Positions 21,901-36,900 of a stretch of 64,000 nucleotides of DNA are shown here, in pieces. The stretch lies in assembly GCA_028564675.1 (NCBI GenBank), contig JAOVVO010000050.1, positions 124,001-188,000 of the forward strand, written 5' to 3'. The notes under the pieces were generated by a model. That model was not told the origin of the DNA, made no database searches, and saw only the letters and a program-made list of their open reading frames with translations. This DNA comes from Onchocerca lupi. Lineage: Eukaryota > Nematoda > Chromadorea > Rhabditida > Onchocercidae. Made by a program: the position numbers and the translations under genes. The number at the start of each line of letters is the position of its first letter. Positions within the stretch are counted from its first letter, which is position 1.

Positions 21901-24900
21901 CATGCATATTATTGTTTTTAATTGATGAACTGTTAAAGCCTTGATTCTTGCTGTATGGAAAAAAAATTTACTAACATGCTGCAACATATCATTATTGAAG
22001 TGTGCTGTTGAAACATATAATTTTTTAAACCAAGATTTGAAACAGTCTGCAATGTAAAATTAAACTTCGCTTCTGAAGTTTGGTAAATTCTCATCAGAGA
22101 ATAGTGATTAATAAGTTATCATGCCACTAATGAATTATCATATCTATGAGTCATCTCTTGTTAATTTCAATTTCCTTAACTACAGATAACATGAAGAAAA
22201 TGATAGGAGCAAATACTATCAATTCTTCGCCTAAATTCTATCAGAAGCTAATATTAAAGCGATCTTATATTCAATCTTATATTAATTTTGCTATCTTTTT
22301 TGATTGCATCTATCATTATGATTCCATTTAGCCTTGCAAATTATATAATTTCATCCATTAAATAAAAATAGACTACAGTAAGATATTCAAGGATAAGCAA
22401 TGAAAATTTTAAAAGTGCTTTAATATCTTGCGATGATTGATGATGTCTCTTTTATTGCTAAGTCATTAAGAAGAGCGAAAATTTAAAAAACCGCTCAATC
22501 GTTTCTATTATTATAATATATTTTATTTATTTTTAAAGATTTCACGATAAAAAAAATCCAGTTTCCAATTCACAGTTCAATTTTTTTTTCGCAAAAAATG
22601 TTTGCATTTTATTTGACAATAAAATTAATATTGCACGGAAATTTCATTTTATTTTTGCGCTTTTTCATAAAAATACTAATTATACTACTGTAAAATACTA
22701 ATTTTATTCGTTTTTTTTATTAGCAAACTAAAATGCTGGGGAAAAAATTTTTGAGAGAATTTGTTTGAAGACAATATTTTCTAAAAAAAAAAAAGGCAAG
22801 AAAAAGAATACTTTGCATGAACTGTATCTTACTAAAACTTTATTTTATAGACAATTTTTTCTTTTTTTAAATACAGGTCTTAATAACGATCAACAACGTT
22901 TGATTTAAAATAGCGAAAATTTCTTCGCAAAATATTTGAAATTCTGAAAATTATCTTTAAAACTAGATTAGCCTTTTAATGAATTCCATTCCTGGGCCAT
23001 TTTTGTTATTATCCATCAAGCTTCCTGTCTATTCTTTTGCTTATTATTTGAAAGGGTCTTGCTAAAAACTACCTGATCAAAAGGTGCGAAAGTTTGAAAT
23101 TTCAATTTAACTTAACAAAAATAATGTGATTGATCATTTTGCTTTGTATTTTTTCAATATGTAAGTATCAGAAAACTGCTTCAAAAGCAAACCTCGTCGA
23201 CTTTTTTTTAAGGGTCAATCCATTGTCAATTTTTATTTTGATTTTCGGATTGTTGAAGCGGCTTGCTCTAACGATATGATAAGAGTTTGAGCTTCGTTTA
23301 ATTAATCATGTTGAGAGTGAACTGAGGTAGATGAATGGGTGAATCGCTTTCCTCAAACTAAACTTCTGCATCTCTCCTTCGTCTGGTTCTTCATTTGTTT
23401 AACTTTCAATGGTACTATTTGCTAAACGCTCAACACTTATTTCCGTTGTTTTCTTTTATGATTAGTCAGCAAAAAAAAAAAAAAAAAGAGAGAAAAAATA
23501 AAAAATGCAAAGTTAAGCTTTCTGCAGTTAACTATGCTTCGTATTGCTAGTGATAATGATAATGATGATAATATTTGAAAATAGAAGAAAAAAACAAGAG
23601 AAAAAGGTGAAGTCCTTTTGCACTCTTGAAGACAAAATATGGGGGAAGGAAGATTGCAAGGCGTAAATTTAAGCACTGCTTTATCGTCGAAAATAGCGCT
23701 AATGATGAAGAAAAAATCTAATAAATTAGTTCAAAATTCTTGAAATATTAAGAAGCAAAGGAATAGAGGGAGGGAAACGAAAAAGAATTGAAATTCGTTC
23801 AAAATATCCTCTCCGATTTTTTACAAATCATTGGGATGGTTGTTTTGAGCGTTGCTTTCTCCAATACTTGACGTTTGTTATCGTGTGAGCGTCAACCGGA
23901 TCGAACCGATATCGCGGTATTTTGAAGTGAGAAATATTGGAAGATGAAAGAAGCACCTCCCGTCGTACCTCCCACACATATTGAAGCCACCTGTCTTTTC
24001 AATTCTTTTATAATTGAATCTTCCGAACCACCAGCAGTTCTTTTCATTTAACACTCTACGGATACCATCTATCCTTCCTTCATCTGGTCAAATTAATTTC
24101 ATCTCATACTAATGCAAAACTATTCTATAGATTCCAGCCTTTCTCCTTTTAATTTGCAATTGAAGGATTAAATTGATTTGTAATCGAAACTATCACTTTA
24201 CCGATTCTGGTGAAATTTTAATTGAAACTGAATTCATGGATTCAAAGAAGTAGAATGATTGATTAAAAATCACTCTTATTATTGATATCTTTTGATCATT
24301 CGGTATCACTTATTTAAAAATATCCATGTTTTTGAATCAGACGCATCTCTCTATCAACTTTTATGATAGCTGAAAAACATCTTATTTAAATTTCATCTCT
24401 GGTCATCTCTTGCGGAACAATCTTTATGATATAAAAATATCTCTCCAGTGTTTTTTAAATTACTTCAATCTGAACAATTCTTAGAGATTGATTGTTTATA
24501 TGAATGGAAAAGCAAGAGATTGATATATATATATATATATTTGAAATATATATCAATCTCTTGCTATTTAATATTTCAAATTTTACTAAATATTACATCT
24601 CAGCACATATTATTAAACTAAGCTTCTGGAAGATAATTTTTTTAGCTTGAAATAACGAAACACCGAACTGCACTATTATAACTTTTTAATGCTCAAAAAT
24701 TATTATTCGAATTTATTGAATTATTTATTATCTTCGATTATACTTGCATCTTTTACTTGTTATTTAAAAATCAAAATCTTATTATTAAAAAAAAATTGCT
24801 TGAATAAAAATAGAAACATGAAAATGAATAATAATAGTATAGTGATAACATAATTATGACACAGTAGTATAATGATAACTTCATTGTCATTTAATAATGC

Positions 24901-27900
24901 AGTGATAAGTATGATTATGACACAACAGTACAATAATAGATGTATATCGTCATCGTGACTGTTGTCTTTTTGCATAATTATTTGATGGCACAGGTCTCGT
25001 TTCATCGACTCTCGAATGTCTAATTGGGTAAGGTAAATACGTTGGGTGATATAATTAGTTCGGCGTACTCTCGAATAGAGAGATAATCCCACCTTTTACA
25101 TTGATTCTTGTCTCGACTTTCATTTATCATACCACTGCTAATTTTTGATGACACTTCAGATCGATCATAAAATTTAGCATCTATTTTCATTAGCAATTAT
25201 TTCCAATTCATCATACATTACATCATTGAGAAGTTAATTATGGCAATTGTTCTACTTTTTTTCAAATTCTTGTTTTTTATGAATTTTTTTTTTTTTTTTT
25301 TTTTGGCAAAAACAACCAATTGCATTCGTTATTTCATTAAATTTTAATTAAGAAGATAGCTAATTTGTGTCCATTGTTGGCAATACATGAATTTTTTGAC
25401 CAAACAATTGATTAATATCGATGAATTTTAAGGTTCAAAGTAAAGCGCGTGTTGAAGTATATCCATTGCATATACCGAATGAGCAACGATCATTACGATC
25501 ACCTGAACAGTACCAGAAATTGTATCCGGTAGATAATATTTACGAACAACCTGATCAATTGCAACAACAGGTTGGATTCTTAGTTTATTAAAATTTTTTT
25601 GTCAAAAAAATTGCAAATTAATTTATTTTTCCGAAATCAAACTTGTTATTCATTCATAAAAATTTAAAGCTTCATTTTTTTTTATCAAAAATTATTTTTA
25701 TGTTTTTTTATGTAAGTTTGAAATGGCGTTGGAAACGAAGGCCTCATGTATTTGACGTTTTGGTATTCTTTGCTGTAGATCTAAAATCATATTTAGGCTG
25801 AGAATCAATTTAATTTTCAATTTATTTGATTTCTGTAGGACATTTTACATCCAATAGTTTCCCCAAATGTCGCGATCCTGTAAGATGACGATCAAAAGAT
25901 AGAGACCAAAATTAGTTGAAAAAAAAAAGCATTGACAATGATAATCAGCATTGTTTACTAGATCAATTTTAGAAATTAACAAGAATTTCTTCTTTTGCTG
26001 CAAAGTTCAAAGTTCAGCATTTTAACGATCTATTCAAACCACTCCTAATGCTATTACTAAAAATATTTGTGAATCTTCTCTCAATTCTTTTGTTACCATA
26101 AGAAAACTAAGTTCTCCAAATTTCCAACTAAATATTTGCCGATTGTTATTGCAACGGAATGGATGAAAAAGTAAAGGGAATGGTCCTGCATAGAGAAAAT
26201 TTCTTAAGCTTTAGATTTTCCTGAATTTCCTATAGAAAATTTCATAAATTCCTTAAATTTTAAACAATTATACTAAAATGATGTAGGTAATAGATTTGTT
26301 GCAGAAATAAGATTATTAAACTTTCATCATTTGTTCCTAACTTATTGAAAAACTTTAAAATGAATAAACATCGATAAGACAAAAATTGATTCATTTAAGT
26401 ATAGTTATTGTAATCAAACCTTTTACTGTATTTGAAAGAATGGCTAAAGAAATAAAACTTATCATGAAATGATTACAGAAATTATAGCAAACACTAAATG
26501 AAATATTTTATTTACTTATTTAATATGTGCTAGTTATTAATTGTTTATTATTATTCACTTATTATTTATTTATTTATTTAATATATGCTTTATTGTTTGC
26601 TGTGATTTGTCCTAAAATAGTACAATAATTACTTTAGAAATTATGATTTTCCCATTATTATCGAATAAAAATAGCTATTGTAAATTTGATAATGCTCTAC
26701 ATATATTCCAGTGATTATCTTAAAATTCCAAAATACTTTCACTACTTTTAGTTCCTATACGATTGATTGTTGATCGGGTTTGGATCAAATCGAATCCTAA
26801 TGATTTCAAATTTAGTCAGGAACTAAATTATAGGCGAAAAAAAAAATGATTCAGTTTCATCAAATTAAGAAATAATTATTTTCTTTTCTTTTTTCTTTTT
26901 TTTTTTTTTTTGCTGAAATTTAGAATTTAATTTATGATGCAAAGTTGTGGATCAGAACTCAGCATTATTGCTTTACGATGTTAGATTTTAGGTATTACTA
27001 CGTAGTGTGATGCTGTATTTGCTTTTGTCAAATTTCGTTCGAGAATAAATAATCCGGTGCATTGTAAACAATATCATACTAGTCAAATCAAATCGAATTG
27101 TTTCTTTTTTTTTTGATCAATTTGCGATGACTAATTCGTCTATATTTTTTATTTTAAAATTTTACTGGAAATGAACAAATTTTTTCAGTTAAATCGTTTC
27201 AATTATTTGAAAAATTTATTTCTTAGAGTATATAAGTTCCAAAATCCAAATTATACCAAAAAACTATAGTCGAAAGATAATTGAATGGATAATATGAATT
27301 TAGAAACTCATTAAACTAAATTAAATGATAGATTTTTTCATTTTCTTTGAATTGATTTTTTCTTGAATTTCATAATTTATCTATTTATTATCATACTTAT
27401 TTCCAATTAATTGCTATCATAATTGGCTAATTGTAAAGCAAGTCATTAGGAGAGGAGAAAAATGCGACAAGCAATGGAAAGAAGAATGAAGTTGCACTCC
27501 TCGAAAGACTTAGCGTTGTTGAAAATTTGAAAAAAAATGAAAAAAGCGAAAAGCTGAAAAGTGAAGCAAATACAGTAGGAAAAAACTTATTTTAGAAATT
27601 GTTTCACAAAAGTTTATTTTATTTTTAATTTTTTTTTATTTTTCATTCAATTTTTTCAGTGGCAAGAGAAAAGTCACAGGCAACAGCAACCAATCAGGCA
27701 TTTACCGGAGCAGGCATATTACGCTCAACCAATAACTCCTCAACAGGTTCTACCGTTTTTGATTTGAGCTTTAGAAAATATTTTTCAGATTGGAAGAGTA
27801 AAATAAGCTTTCTCGAAAGTTCTCGAGAGTGCATATGCAGGTAAAACACCTTTGTCATGGATTATTCAAGTTTTCTTGTTGCTGAATTTAATTGAATAGC

Positions 27901-30900
27901 ATTTCTTGATTTTTTTGTGCAGTTTGACTGATCAGTGCTAACTTTTGATCAGAACGAGCTTCAGCAAATTCAGTTGGAAAAATTTGTGGAAGGATTATTT
28001 TTACATTCTAATAAATGCAAAATCTTTAGTTTTGAACTTTTGACCTTAGAATTTCAATCATTGATGAATATCTAGAAATTTACGAAAAGTTTTATTAGTT
28101 ATTTAAGTATATCAGTTAATGAGTTAAACAATTTTTAGATTTTCCGACATTGCTAAACATCAATCAGTTGTATAACATATTATAATTTTTATTATCTTTT
28201 TGTTTTCCTTTCACTAATTTTAATAGCTAAAGTATTGAAATTTCATTACAATAAAATGTGATTCTAAAATTTGCAATGATTTTCTCTTTCAGACTTATAG
28301 CCGCCCGAAAGTATATTACACTGAATTTATCGAGGTGAAATTTCATGTCCAAGTTTTTAATTTTCGATATAAATTTTTGTTTTTTAATTTAAACTGTTAG
28401 CAAATAATATTTATGATTTTCATTCATTAAAAGACAGTTTTTAGAATTTCACATTTAATTTGTTTTTAAACTTTTGTTTGTGCTTTATTACATCCAATAT
28501 CAGTTTATCTCTTATGGTATCACTTTTTTTAGCCTAAAGACGAACGGCATTATCAACAATCTATTTATCAGCCTTATCAGACCTACCAAGTAATTCTTTA
28601 CATCCCATATTACTTAGTTACTTTCTTCTTTCATAACTTTTCTAGTACTCCAGTTTCAGTTTCATTTGCTGTTAATGATTTTTTCATTCAATAATTTTAA
28701 ACTTTATCTATGAAATATTCGTTTTTTAAATACTTCTTGTACATTTTTTTAGCAACAATCTTACGGTCAATTACAACCGGAACAACAATATCTTGATAAA
28801 GTATACTTAGTTATGAATTAACTTTTTCATTATGAAATATAAAATTTAAGCGTTATTTTATTTATTAGAACTTTTGATAAATAATGAGAGATTAAAACAA
28901 AAAATGATTTTCCACTTTTAAACTTTGATGATTAGTTTCAGAATCATTCGATTCATTTTAAATTCATGCCACCTGATTAATCAAAATATAAAGTAATAAA
29001 TTAGCCGAAGTAATATAAAAAATAAATCTGTACATATTTTAAAATTTCTAGCGATCATAGCCGAGGAATAATAAAATTTTGCTTCTGACAATTTAGATAA
29101 ACGAAAAATGATTGTTATTTGAATAGAAAAAGAGCAATAAATTTTTTCTTTAGTTTATTCACAATTTCAAGCTGAAAGGAAAAAATTTAGAAAATTTTTA
29201 AGAAGAAAAAAGAAAATGAGAATTTAAGAAATTCATGAAATCATTTCCGAATCTCAGATCAGAAGAATATTTGCTGGTATCTAATGAATCGTTGAAAATT
29301 TCATTATGATCGTTCGGACATCTAAAACCGGCCATATACTCGTTCATCCGATAATCCTAAGCTAGGAATAAAGATGAACGGATTAGAGAACATGGAAGGG
29401 ACATAGAAGTATGTGATGTAATCATCGAATGATAAGAAAATATGGAGTAAAGCTGAATGAGTGATAGAAATGTAAAGAAAACACCAAAAGAGTGATTAGT
29501 GATAAGCTTTTCATTTTCGCATGGCATAATTTCAAGGATAGCTTAGATTTTCACTTTTCTTTGCTTACTTTTTACTTCTATTATTCGCCTCAGCATTAAA
29601 TGAACTGTAAATGATAGTAAATTAAAGTGTGTCAATTGCAGTTTGAAGAGCATCGACCTTTCCTACCACGTCCCACTTATCAGCTTCCTTCGCCAGCACA
29701 GTTGAATTCACAGTTGCAGTATCAACAGCAATACGAGCAACATCATCCACATACACATTTCGATTATATCGAACAGAATCGATACAATCAGAACATGCCT
29801 CTCGTTGAACGGATTGCACCTCAGGTAGACACTGTTCACCTGTTTGATTAGTACAGAATGACACATGATAGCATTGCAATGAAATGATCATTAGTAGTAA
29901 TCTGTATACCTTCCGGATATACTTATTTTCTTTTACTTTCATGTATTGTCGCACTCAGATTGGTGTATTGCATTGCTTTCAAAATATCAAGAAGACTTAT
30001 ATTTTTGCTCAGATTTTGAATTTGCAAATCCAATTTTAAATATTTGATTAAAAATTGAATTCAAAAAGAATAGATAGGAATGAGAGAGGCTTACTTACTT
30101 TTTCCTTTTTTGTTTGATTCAAAAGAATATGGGGTGAATTTTTGAATTTCACAGATGTCATTATTATTTTTTTTCACTTTCTAAATTTGACCTTTTATTT
30201 ACATTTACTTTCGATAAATCAAATATTATGAATTGATTTTTGATCACTTTTCTAAAAAATGATTTTCTGCTTTTTTTATTAGAGTCAAAAAAAAAAAAAA
30301 TTTACAGCGAAGATTTACTGGTGGTCAGGATTATGCTGCGCAAAATGGACAATCAAGGCAGATTGGTCAGAGTGAAAAACCACCACAATTTAGTAGGATT
30401 CCATCATCAGAAACAGTAAAAGCTGGCGAATCAGTCACATTTGTTGCCAAAGTAAGTCTTGCAGGAAAAATAAAAACTGGAAAGCGGAGGAATACCATTC
30501 CAATCAAATGCATGCTTTAAAATTTTGGGAAAGATTCTAATTTATTTATATTCTGAAGAATTTGTCTCAGACAGTGTTTTGCATCTAATTTTCAAGTTGT
30601 TTGTAGTTTCCACTTAGATTTTCTGAGTAGTAGATACTATTTCTGAAAATTACAAAAACTCAAGAAAAATCTTCTTTTTGGGCTCTATTTGTTCATATTT
30701 CTAGACCACAGGTCAGCCGGTACCAAATCTTAATTGGTATCGCTCTGATGGCAGTCACATTACAACTGATGGGCGCTATAAAGTTGAGATCTTTAATGAT
30801 GGTTTGACAAAGCTAACAATCGGCAAATGCACAGCTGAGGATAATGATACTTATTTATGCGTTGCAGAAAATGAAGGTGGTGCTGTACAAATACGTTGCT

Positions 30901-33900
30901 CGCTTAATGTTCTTGGTATGTTGAAATGATGCTAGAACATTAAAAGGCTCAGAGATAATTTTTAAGCAATAAGAAAGACTTTTGTTTAATGTTTAAACAT
31001 TTGCTTTATTATTTTATAAATGCCATTTATTGGATTGTTTTTATAATTTTATAGTGTCCAATGAACTTTCTACTTTCAGAGCAGAAATTGAGTGGCTTGC
31101 CTCAATTCGTGGGTAAATTTCAGTCAGTCACAATTTATGAAGGGGATTCGTTGACACTTTATTGTAAAGCAGTTGGTGCGAAACTTCGAATGAGTTGGTC
31201 CAAAGATGGTACACCACTAAAAAATGGTGGTTCGTTTAGGTAAGTGCTTTGAAACTAACTGAATATGATGTCATTTCATAGTTATCATTTCCAATTCATT
31301 AGCTAACGAAGAAGTGCGCATAGCTTACTAATTAATCATATAAAACAAGTTTACTGATTAATCACAGTTTACTTATTAATATCGTCCTTCTATAATATAT
31401 TGTTATTTGCACTTGGCTTTTTCAATTTATTTTTCTTAGGATTTTCAATCTTTTTGTTTCAAAAATATTGATCAAATTTTTTAAATGTCACTATTAATTC
31501 ATTGTATCATTTCACAATTTAAGAATAGACGATAAAGGGAATGGCGAGACAACTTTACAGATTCTTAACGCTAGAATGGCTGATGGTGGCTGGTATCAGT
31601 GTGATGCCACAAATGATTCTGGAACATCCTCGTTGAAAGTGATTTTTCAAGTTTCAAACTCTTACAGTTAATTAAATAACATTATGTTATATGACCGAAA
31701 TTTTTTGATTTGAAACTTCAATTATTGAAACTTTGTTTCCAAGATTATTTGGAATAATTTTCTATATACATGTCGGTAACTGAATTTGAATGGAATTAAA
31801 ATTTTTTTTCAGGGACGCGTGGTTGTCCAAACTCGCCAGAAATTGGACACAGCTAATCAAGACCAAATTACATTGAGAAAAATTGATCGTCGTATGGCTA
31901 GGTATGTTTAAAGCTGACTAAATAAATAATTTAAAGATTATAACAATAATTGAAGTGAGGAAACTTTCCAAATAAAAAAGTTTTCTTCAAATTCGGAATC
32001 CAGTTCTTAAGAAATTTCAGGTATGGTAGTAAAATGGAAGAAGATATTGACGAGATACGAATATCTTCCAAGCAACCGCCAAAATTTTTGGATACAGTTA
32101 AAAATTTAAATTTAATTGAGGGTCAAACTGCTTTGCTTAGCTGTAAATATTCACCACCAGATGATCCGAACTTGAAAATAGCTTGGCTGCTGAATGGAAA
32201 GGTAATTTTCTTTTTTTTTTTTTGTGTCTTTTAATTTAAGCAAAATTTCTGAATTATGAAATAGATCTTGTATTATCTGAAGTTCGTTTTATTTTTTCTG
32301 TCCGCAATTAAAGTTTTCCGATTTAGTTTAAATTTCAAGAAAGAATTTCTGAAATTTAAGGCAGTAATAACAAGCTCGCGATTGTCGACAGTAGCAGAAA
32401 ACGGTTATGCTGCTTTGGAAATCAATCCCGTTAAAGTGTTTGACAAAGGTGAATATACTATAGTGGCGGTAAATACACTTGGTGAAGCGCGACAGTCTGC
32501 AACTGTAAATGTTATAGGTCAGCTGATTTACTTTCGATCGTACAAGTTTTGTTTGGAGTTGTTTTTTAATCGGTTATTTGGGCATCAGCCGATTTCTCGT
32601 GGTGGGATTGGTTTTCCGATAATAGTGAAAAGAAAGATTTATTTACTGAGGCAAGCTAAAGCCAATTTTCGGAAGAGATTTGTTTAAAATCTTATATTTC
32701 CCGTTTGTCTTTCAGGACATCGTAGTGCTCTGGCAGATGCTTCCAATGTTACGTTTTATGACCGATCTCAGATTGACAAAACAGCGGCGAAAATTGCTGA
32801 AATGCCAAATTTCCGTACAGAGTTACGATCAATGGAAGTTTTCGATGGCCAGCATGTCCATTTGGAAGCGAAATTTTCACCATTTGATGATCCGAATATA
32901 AAAATCGCGTGGTTTTTTAATCGAAAGCCGTTGAAGCAGAGTAAGTTACAATAAATCAAAATGTCTTATAAAATATACACCATATTCTTAAGTGAAAAAA
33001 TTCTTTTTCTTATGTAAATATATATTTCAACTTTTTGAACAAATATTTCTATCGTAATAAATCAGAACAAATCTTAGGGATTTATTTAGCTTTGTAAATA
33101 TCTGATTTTAGGCGATAATGTACGAATGTCGAACCAGTTTGGACTAGTTACATTAGACATTTTGAACATTACACCAGCAGAAGCCGGTAGTTATACATGT
33201 CAACTAGCAAATGAAGTGGGTGTTATGGAATCAACAGCTACCATACTTGTTCAACGTGAGACTTGCCAGATTAATTTTCACTAGATTCTTAGATAAAATA
33301 ATGATAAAATTAAATACACATTAAGACGACGAGTTAAAAAAGATTGAGTTCATGATGTATAGAATTAATGATGAATGCATATTATTTATTTCTTTAAAAA
33401 TTAAAACGCTTAATTATGAAAACAAAAGAGTAAGGGAAATAATCACATTAGCTTGATTTTCTTCTTCATTTTCGATTATTTTTATTCAATCTGACTTTTG
33501 AACTCATATCTTTTGAACTTTTAAACTCATTTCTTCATTTTCGATTATTTTTATTCAATCTGACTTTTGAACTCATATTTTATGCCATTTGCAGCTTATA
33601 TAAAAGATTTTGAGCAGAGAAATATAGTGGATGTAGAAGATGCGCGTGAATTTCGAAATGAAGTTGATGCTTCAGATCATGCACCTGTCTTTCTTACAAA
33701 TGTTTGATTTTATTTATGATTTCAAAGATTTTTTTATACTGAAGTAATTCAACAATGAAGAGGTTAAAAATAATACCATTTCTTACTTCCTTCAATACAC
33801 TTAATCATCTTATGCAAATCTGTCTTGTCGTAAGGTATATTCAGTAGCAGATTTCATAACAAATTTTTCAGCTCTCAAATTGTCATTGCAATCAAGAGCT

Positions 33901-36900
33901 TGGAAGTTCATATTTTGAAGCACGCATTGCACCCGTAAATGATCCTACATTGAAAGTAATTTGGCTGAAAGACGGGCAACTTCTGCCTAATGCTAATAGA
34001 ATCCAAGTATGCTATAGATTTCAAGATTTTAAATTTTCGTAATATTTTATGATATGAATCAATTCGTAGTGAACTGTATATGAAGTAATTTATTTGATGC
34101 CAGATTTGATAAACCATACATAAAATCTACGACGTTTTAGATATTCAACAACTTTGGTTGCGTATCTTTAACATTGAATCCGACATATCCGGAAGATGAA
34201 GGCATTTATACTTGCGTCTTGAAAAATTTGCGTGGTACAGCTCAAAGTGCAGCTCAACTCACTACAGTGCACACCACAAGTTTACAACTTGAGTCTAAGC
34301 ATGAGTACTCACTAGCGCAGATTGGATATCTTGAGGGACAACAGGTATATCACCTTAAAGAAAGTTTGTTTAGTCTATACTTTTAAGCTCAAAATTAAAT
34401 TCCACTTCTTTACGAATTCAACTTTAACATTTTCTTCAGTTAATGTATCTTTTTCTTTTAAATTTCTTAGGTACTTGTAATTTTTAATTTCATTCATTGA
34501 ATATCTTCATTAACATTTCAAAAAATTTCATTTCTTTACAAATCTTCCTAATTTAGTTCTTTCTATTTAGCTCTTATTTTTTTCATTTTAAATAGCAGTT
34601 TAGGTTCATATTGGACCCCCATCGGTGGAAAGACCGGAAGAATTTAACAGTATGGAACAGCCACGTTTTGCACGTCAATTAGAAAGTCGTATCGAAGTAA
34701 ATGAAAATGAACCAGTGCATTTCGAAGCACGAATCCAACCTGCAAATGATGTCAAAATGGTTGTTGAATGGTAATTTTAGCTATTAAGTGAATTGGATTT
34801 GCAATAATCTGCATTACCATTGTATTTACTTATTCATAAAAAGACCTATTTTTTTCAGCTTGCTCAATTAATTGCATTTCCTATAAATTTGCATTGAATT
34901 CAAAATAGCTGTGACATCCTTTTTCATCATTTATAATCATAAGAAATTGAAATATCATGAAAATGAGATAAATATTTCTGTCAATTCAGACTGTACATAA
35001 TGTTTTACGAAATTGTAACAGATTTCTTTGTTAGTATTTCATATATAATCGACAAGAAGTACGGATCATATTTATTTTTATTTAATTTTGTTGCATGACC
35101 ATAGATTGTGAACTTTCATCGTATCCCTTTTCATTTTATTTTCTCAGTTCCGTTGTTCCACTTCATATGGGGTCTTTCAATTTAAATTTTTATAAGCATT
35201 TTCAGGTATCACAATGGCGCTCCTTTACCGGCAGCCCATAGATTGAGACCAATGTTCGATTTTGGTTACGTCGCCCTGGATATTCTTTATGCATTTCCTG
35301 AAGATTCTGGCATCTATACATTAATTGCCAGGAACGAACTGGGTGAAGTACAGTCAAACCTCGAATTGATCGTCAATTCGGAAAAATCTCTTTACCTAGA
35401 TGCTCATCATCCGGAAGGTAATTAGGAATTTTTTCCAGCTGATCGCGAATTTATTGCGAAAAGAAAAATTTTAAATTATCTGGACCTCGATTTTTTTATG
35501 AATTTTAAACATGGAAAAATTCATGGATAATTTTTATTTGTTTGCAGGACTAGATCGGATTCAGGAATTGGAACAAAGTCGCATTCGTCCACTGGAATAT
35601 CCAGCTGATCGCGAATGTGATCATGAGCCACGATTCATTGGTGATTTGCATGATTTGGAATTGAGTGAAAATGAAAACATTCATTTTGCTTTGAAGGTCC
35701 GTAACTTTTGTTACTTGATAAAGTCTTTTGAAATATTAAATTTGAAATGTGATAAGTTCCATTTAAGTTGGAACCGATGAATGATCCTACAATGAAAGTA
35801 GACTGGTACGTTAATGGACGACCACTTTTGGCTAGTTCTCGTGCTCGAACTCAGTATGAATTTGGTTTCTTGACAGCTGACATTCGTGGTGTTATTCCGG
35901 AAGATTCTGGAATTTATACTGTAAAAGCAACAAATGCATTAGGTGAAGGAACAAAAGAATGCGCAGTAACTGTAAAACGTTAGTTTTACAATTTTTTCTG
36001 AATAAAAAGTAAGAAGCAATGAAAATAATGATTGGATCATTAAAATTAATTCAAGTTTATGAACTGTAAAATTAATTAATCAGGAACTAATTAATTTCTA
36101 GCACATGCAACGATACTTTCTGAGACACAGCATCAAGAAAGTTTGGGTAAAATTCATCAGATCGAAAATTTGAATAAATATGGCCGGCAAGAAGTGGAAG
36201 ACAAAGGTCCACAGGTAAGGTACATTTCAATTTGAGCATTCACTCACTTGTGCTTCAAAAGAAATTATTTTCGTGACATTTTAAAACGATTACGAACGAA
36301 ATCACATGCTCATCTAAACAGTAAACGATTTATTATAAAAAATGCAAATTCAATCAGCTATTTCATTTTTCAAATGCAGTTTTTTTCAAAATTCAATAAA
36401 TTTATACTTTTTTATACATCAGCGCATTTGTTAGGGGTTTTAATAAAATTAAATTAGTAAGAAGTAAGTTGCCATGTAAAACATCGTATGATTAAAAAAA
36501 ATTTGAAATTATATAAAGTAATGGTGTCCGACAAAGGAAGAACTTGCAAGTAATAATTGAAAATTTGCCATTTAGGAGCCACCGTGTTTCGTAAAGCCAT
36601 TGCCTGGAGATATTGGTGAAGTAGAAGAAGGGGAACCGCTTCATCTGGAATGCCAAATAAGTCCAGTAAATGATAACACTTTACACATTTGTTGGCTAAA
36701 AGATGGGAAACCAATTCCGACAGGTTACATATTCTAATTTATTTTCAGCGAGTTTCTAGTATTTGTATGATATTCTTCATATTTTCTCTTTCTTACGAAT
36801 AACTTTATATTGAATCGTTTTACAGGACATAGATTTCGTACCTTTCATGATTTTGGCTTTGTTTCTTTGGATATTTTGGATGTCTATGCTGAAGATTCGG

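Larger units (their letters stand above)
20963..25432 (+). other. ketn-1 intron 9 (4.5 kb) with several repeats
   Basis: This is the largest intron. It contains a degenerate direct duplication (21556-21816), a perfect 20-bp palindrome (24511-24565), a degenerate 61-bp direct duplication near 24839-24940 and several A or T tracts. Positions 23820-23990 are slightly richer in GC, with no recognisable gene. Minus-strand open frames at 23437-23676 and 24760-25092 are low complexity. Its position before the spacer exons makes it a reasonable place for an alternative promoter or splicing control, but nothing shows this directly. Confidence 0.7.

Noticed and set aside
23880..23960. tRNA-like patch with GGATCGAACC
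   Set aside because: No acceptor stem or cloverleaf could be built around it.
23437..25092. Minus-strand frames in ketn-1 intron 9 as a nested gene
   Set aside because: Strong low-complexity bias (Phe/Leu/Ser and Ile/Leu runs), no domain, no splice structure.
32768..32959. Minus-strand frames opposite kettin exons (for example 32768-32959, 36454-36714, 49352-49814)
   Set aside because: Shadows of Ig-coding exons.
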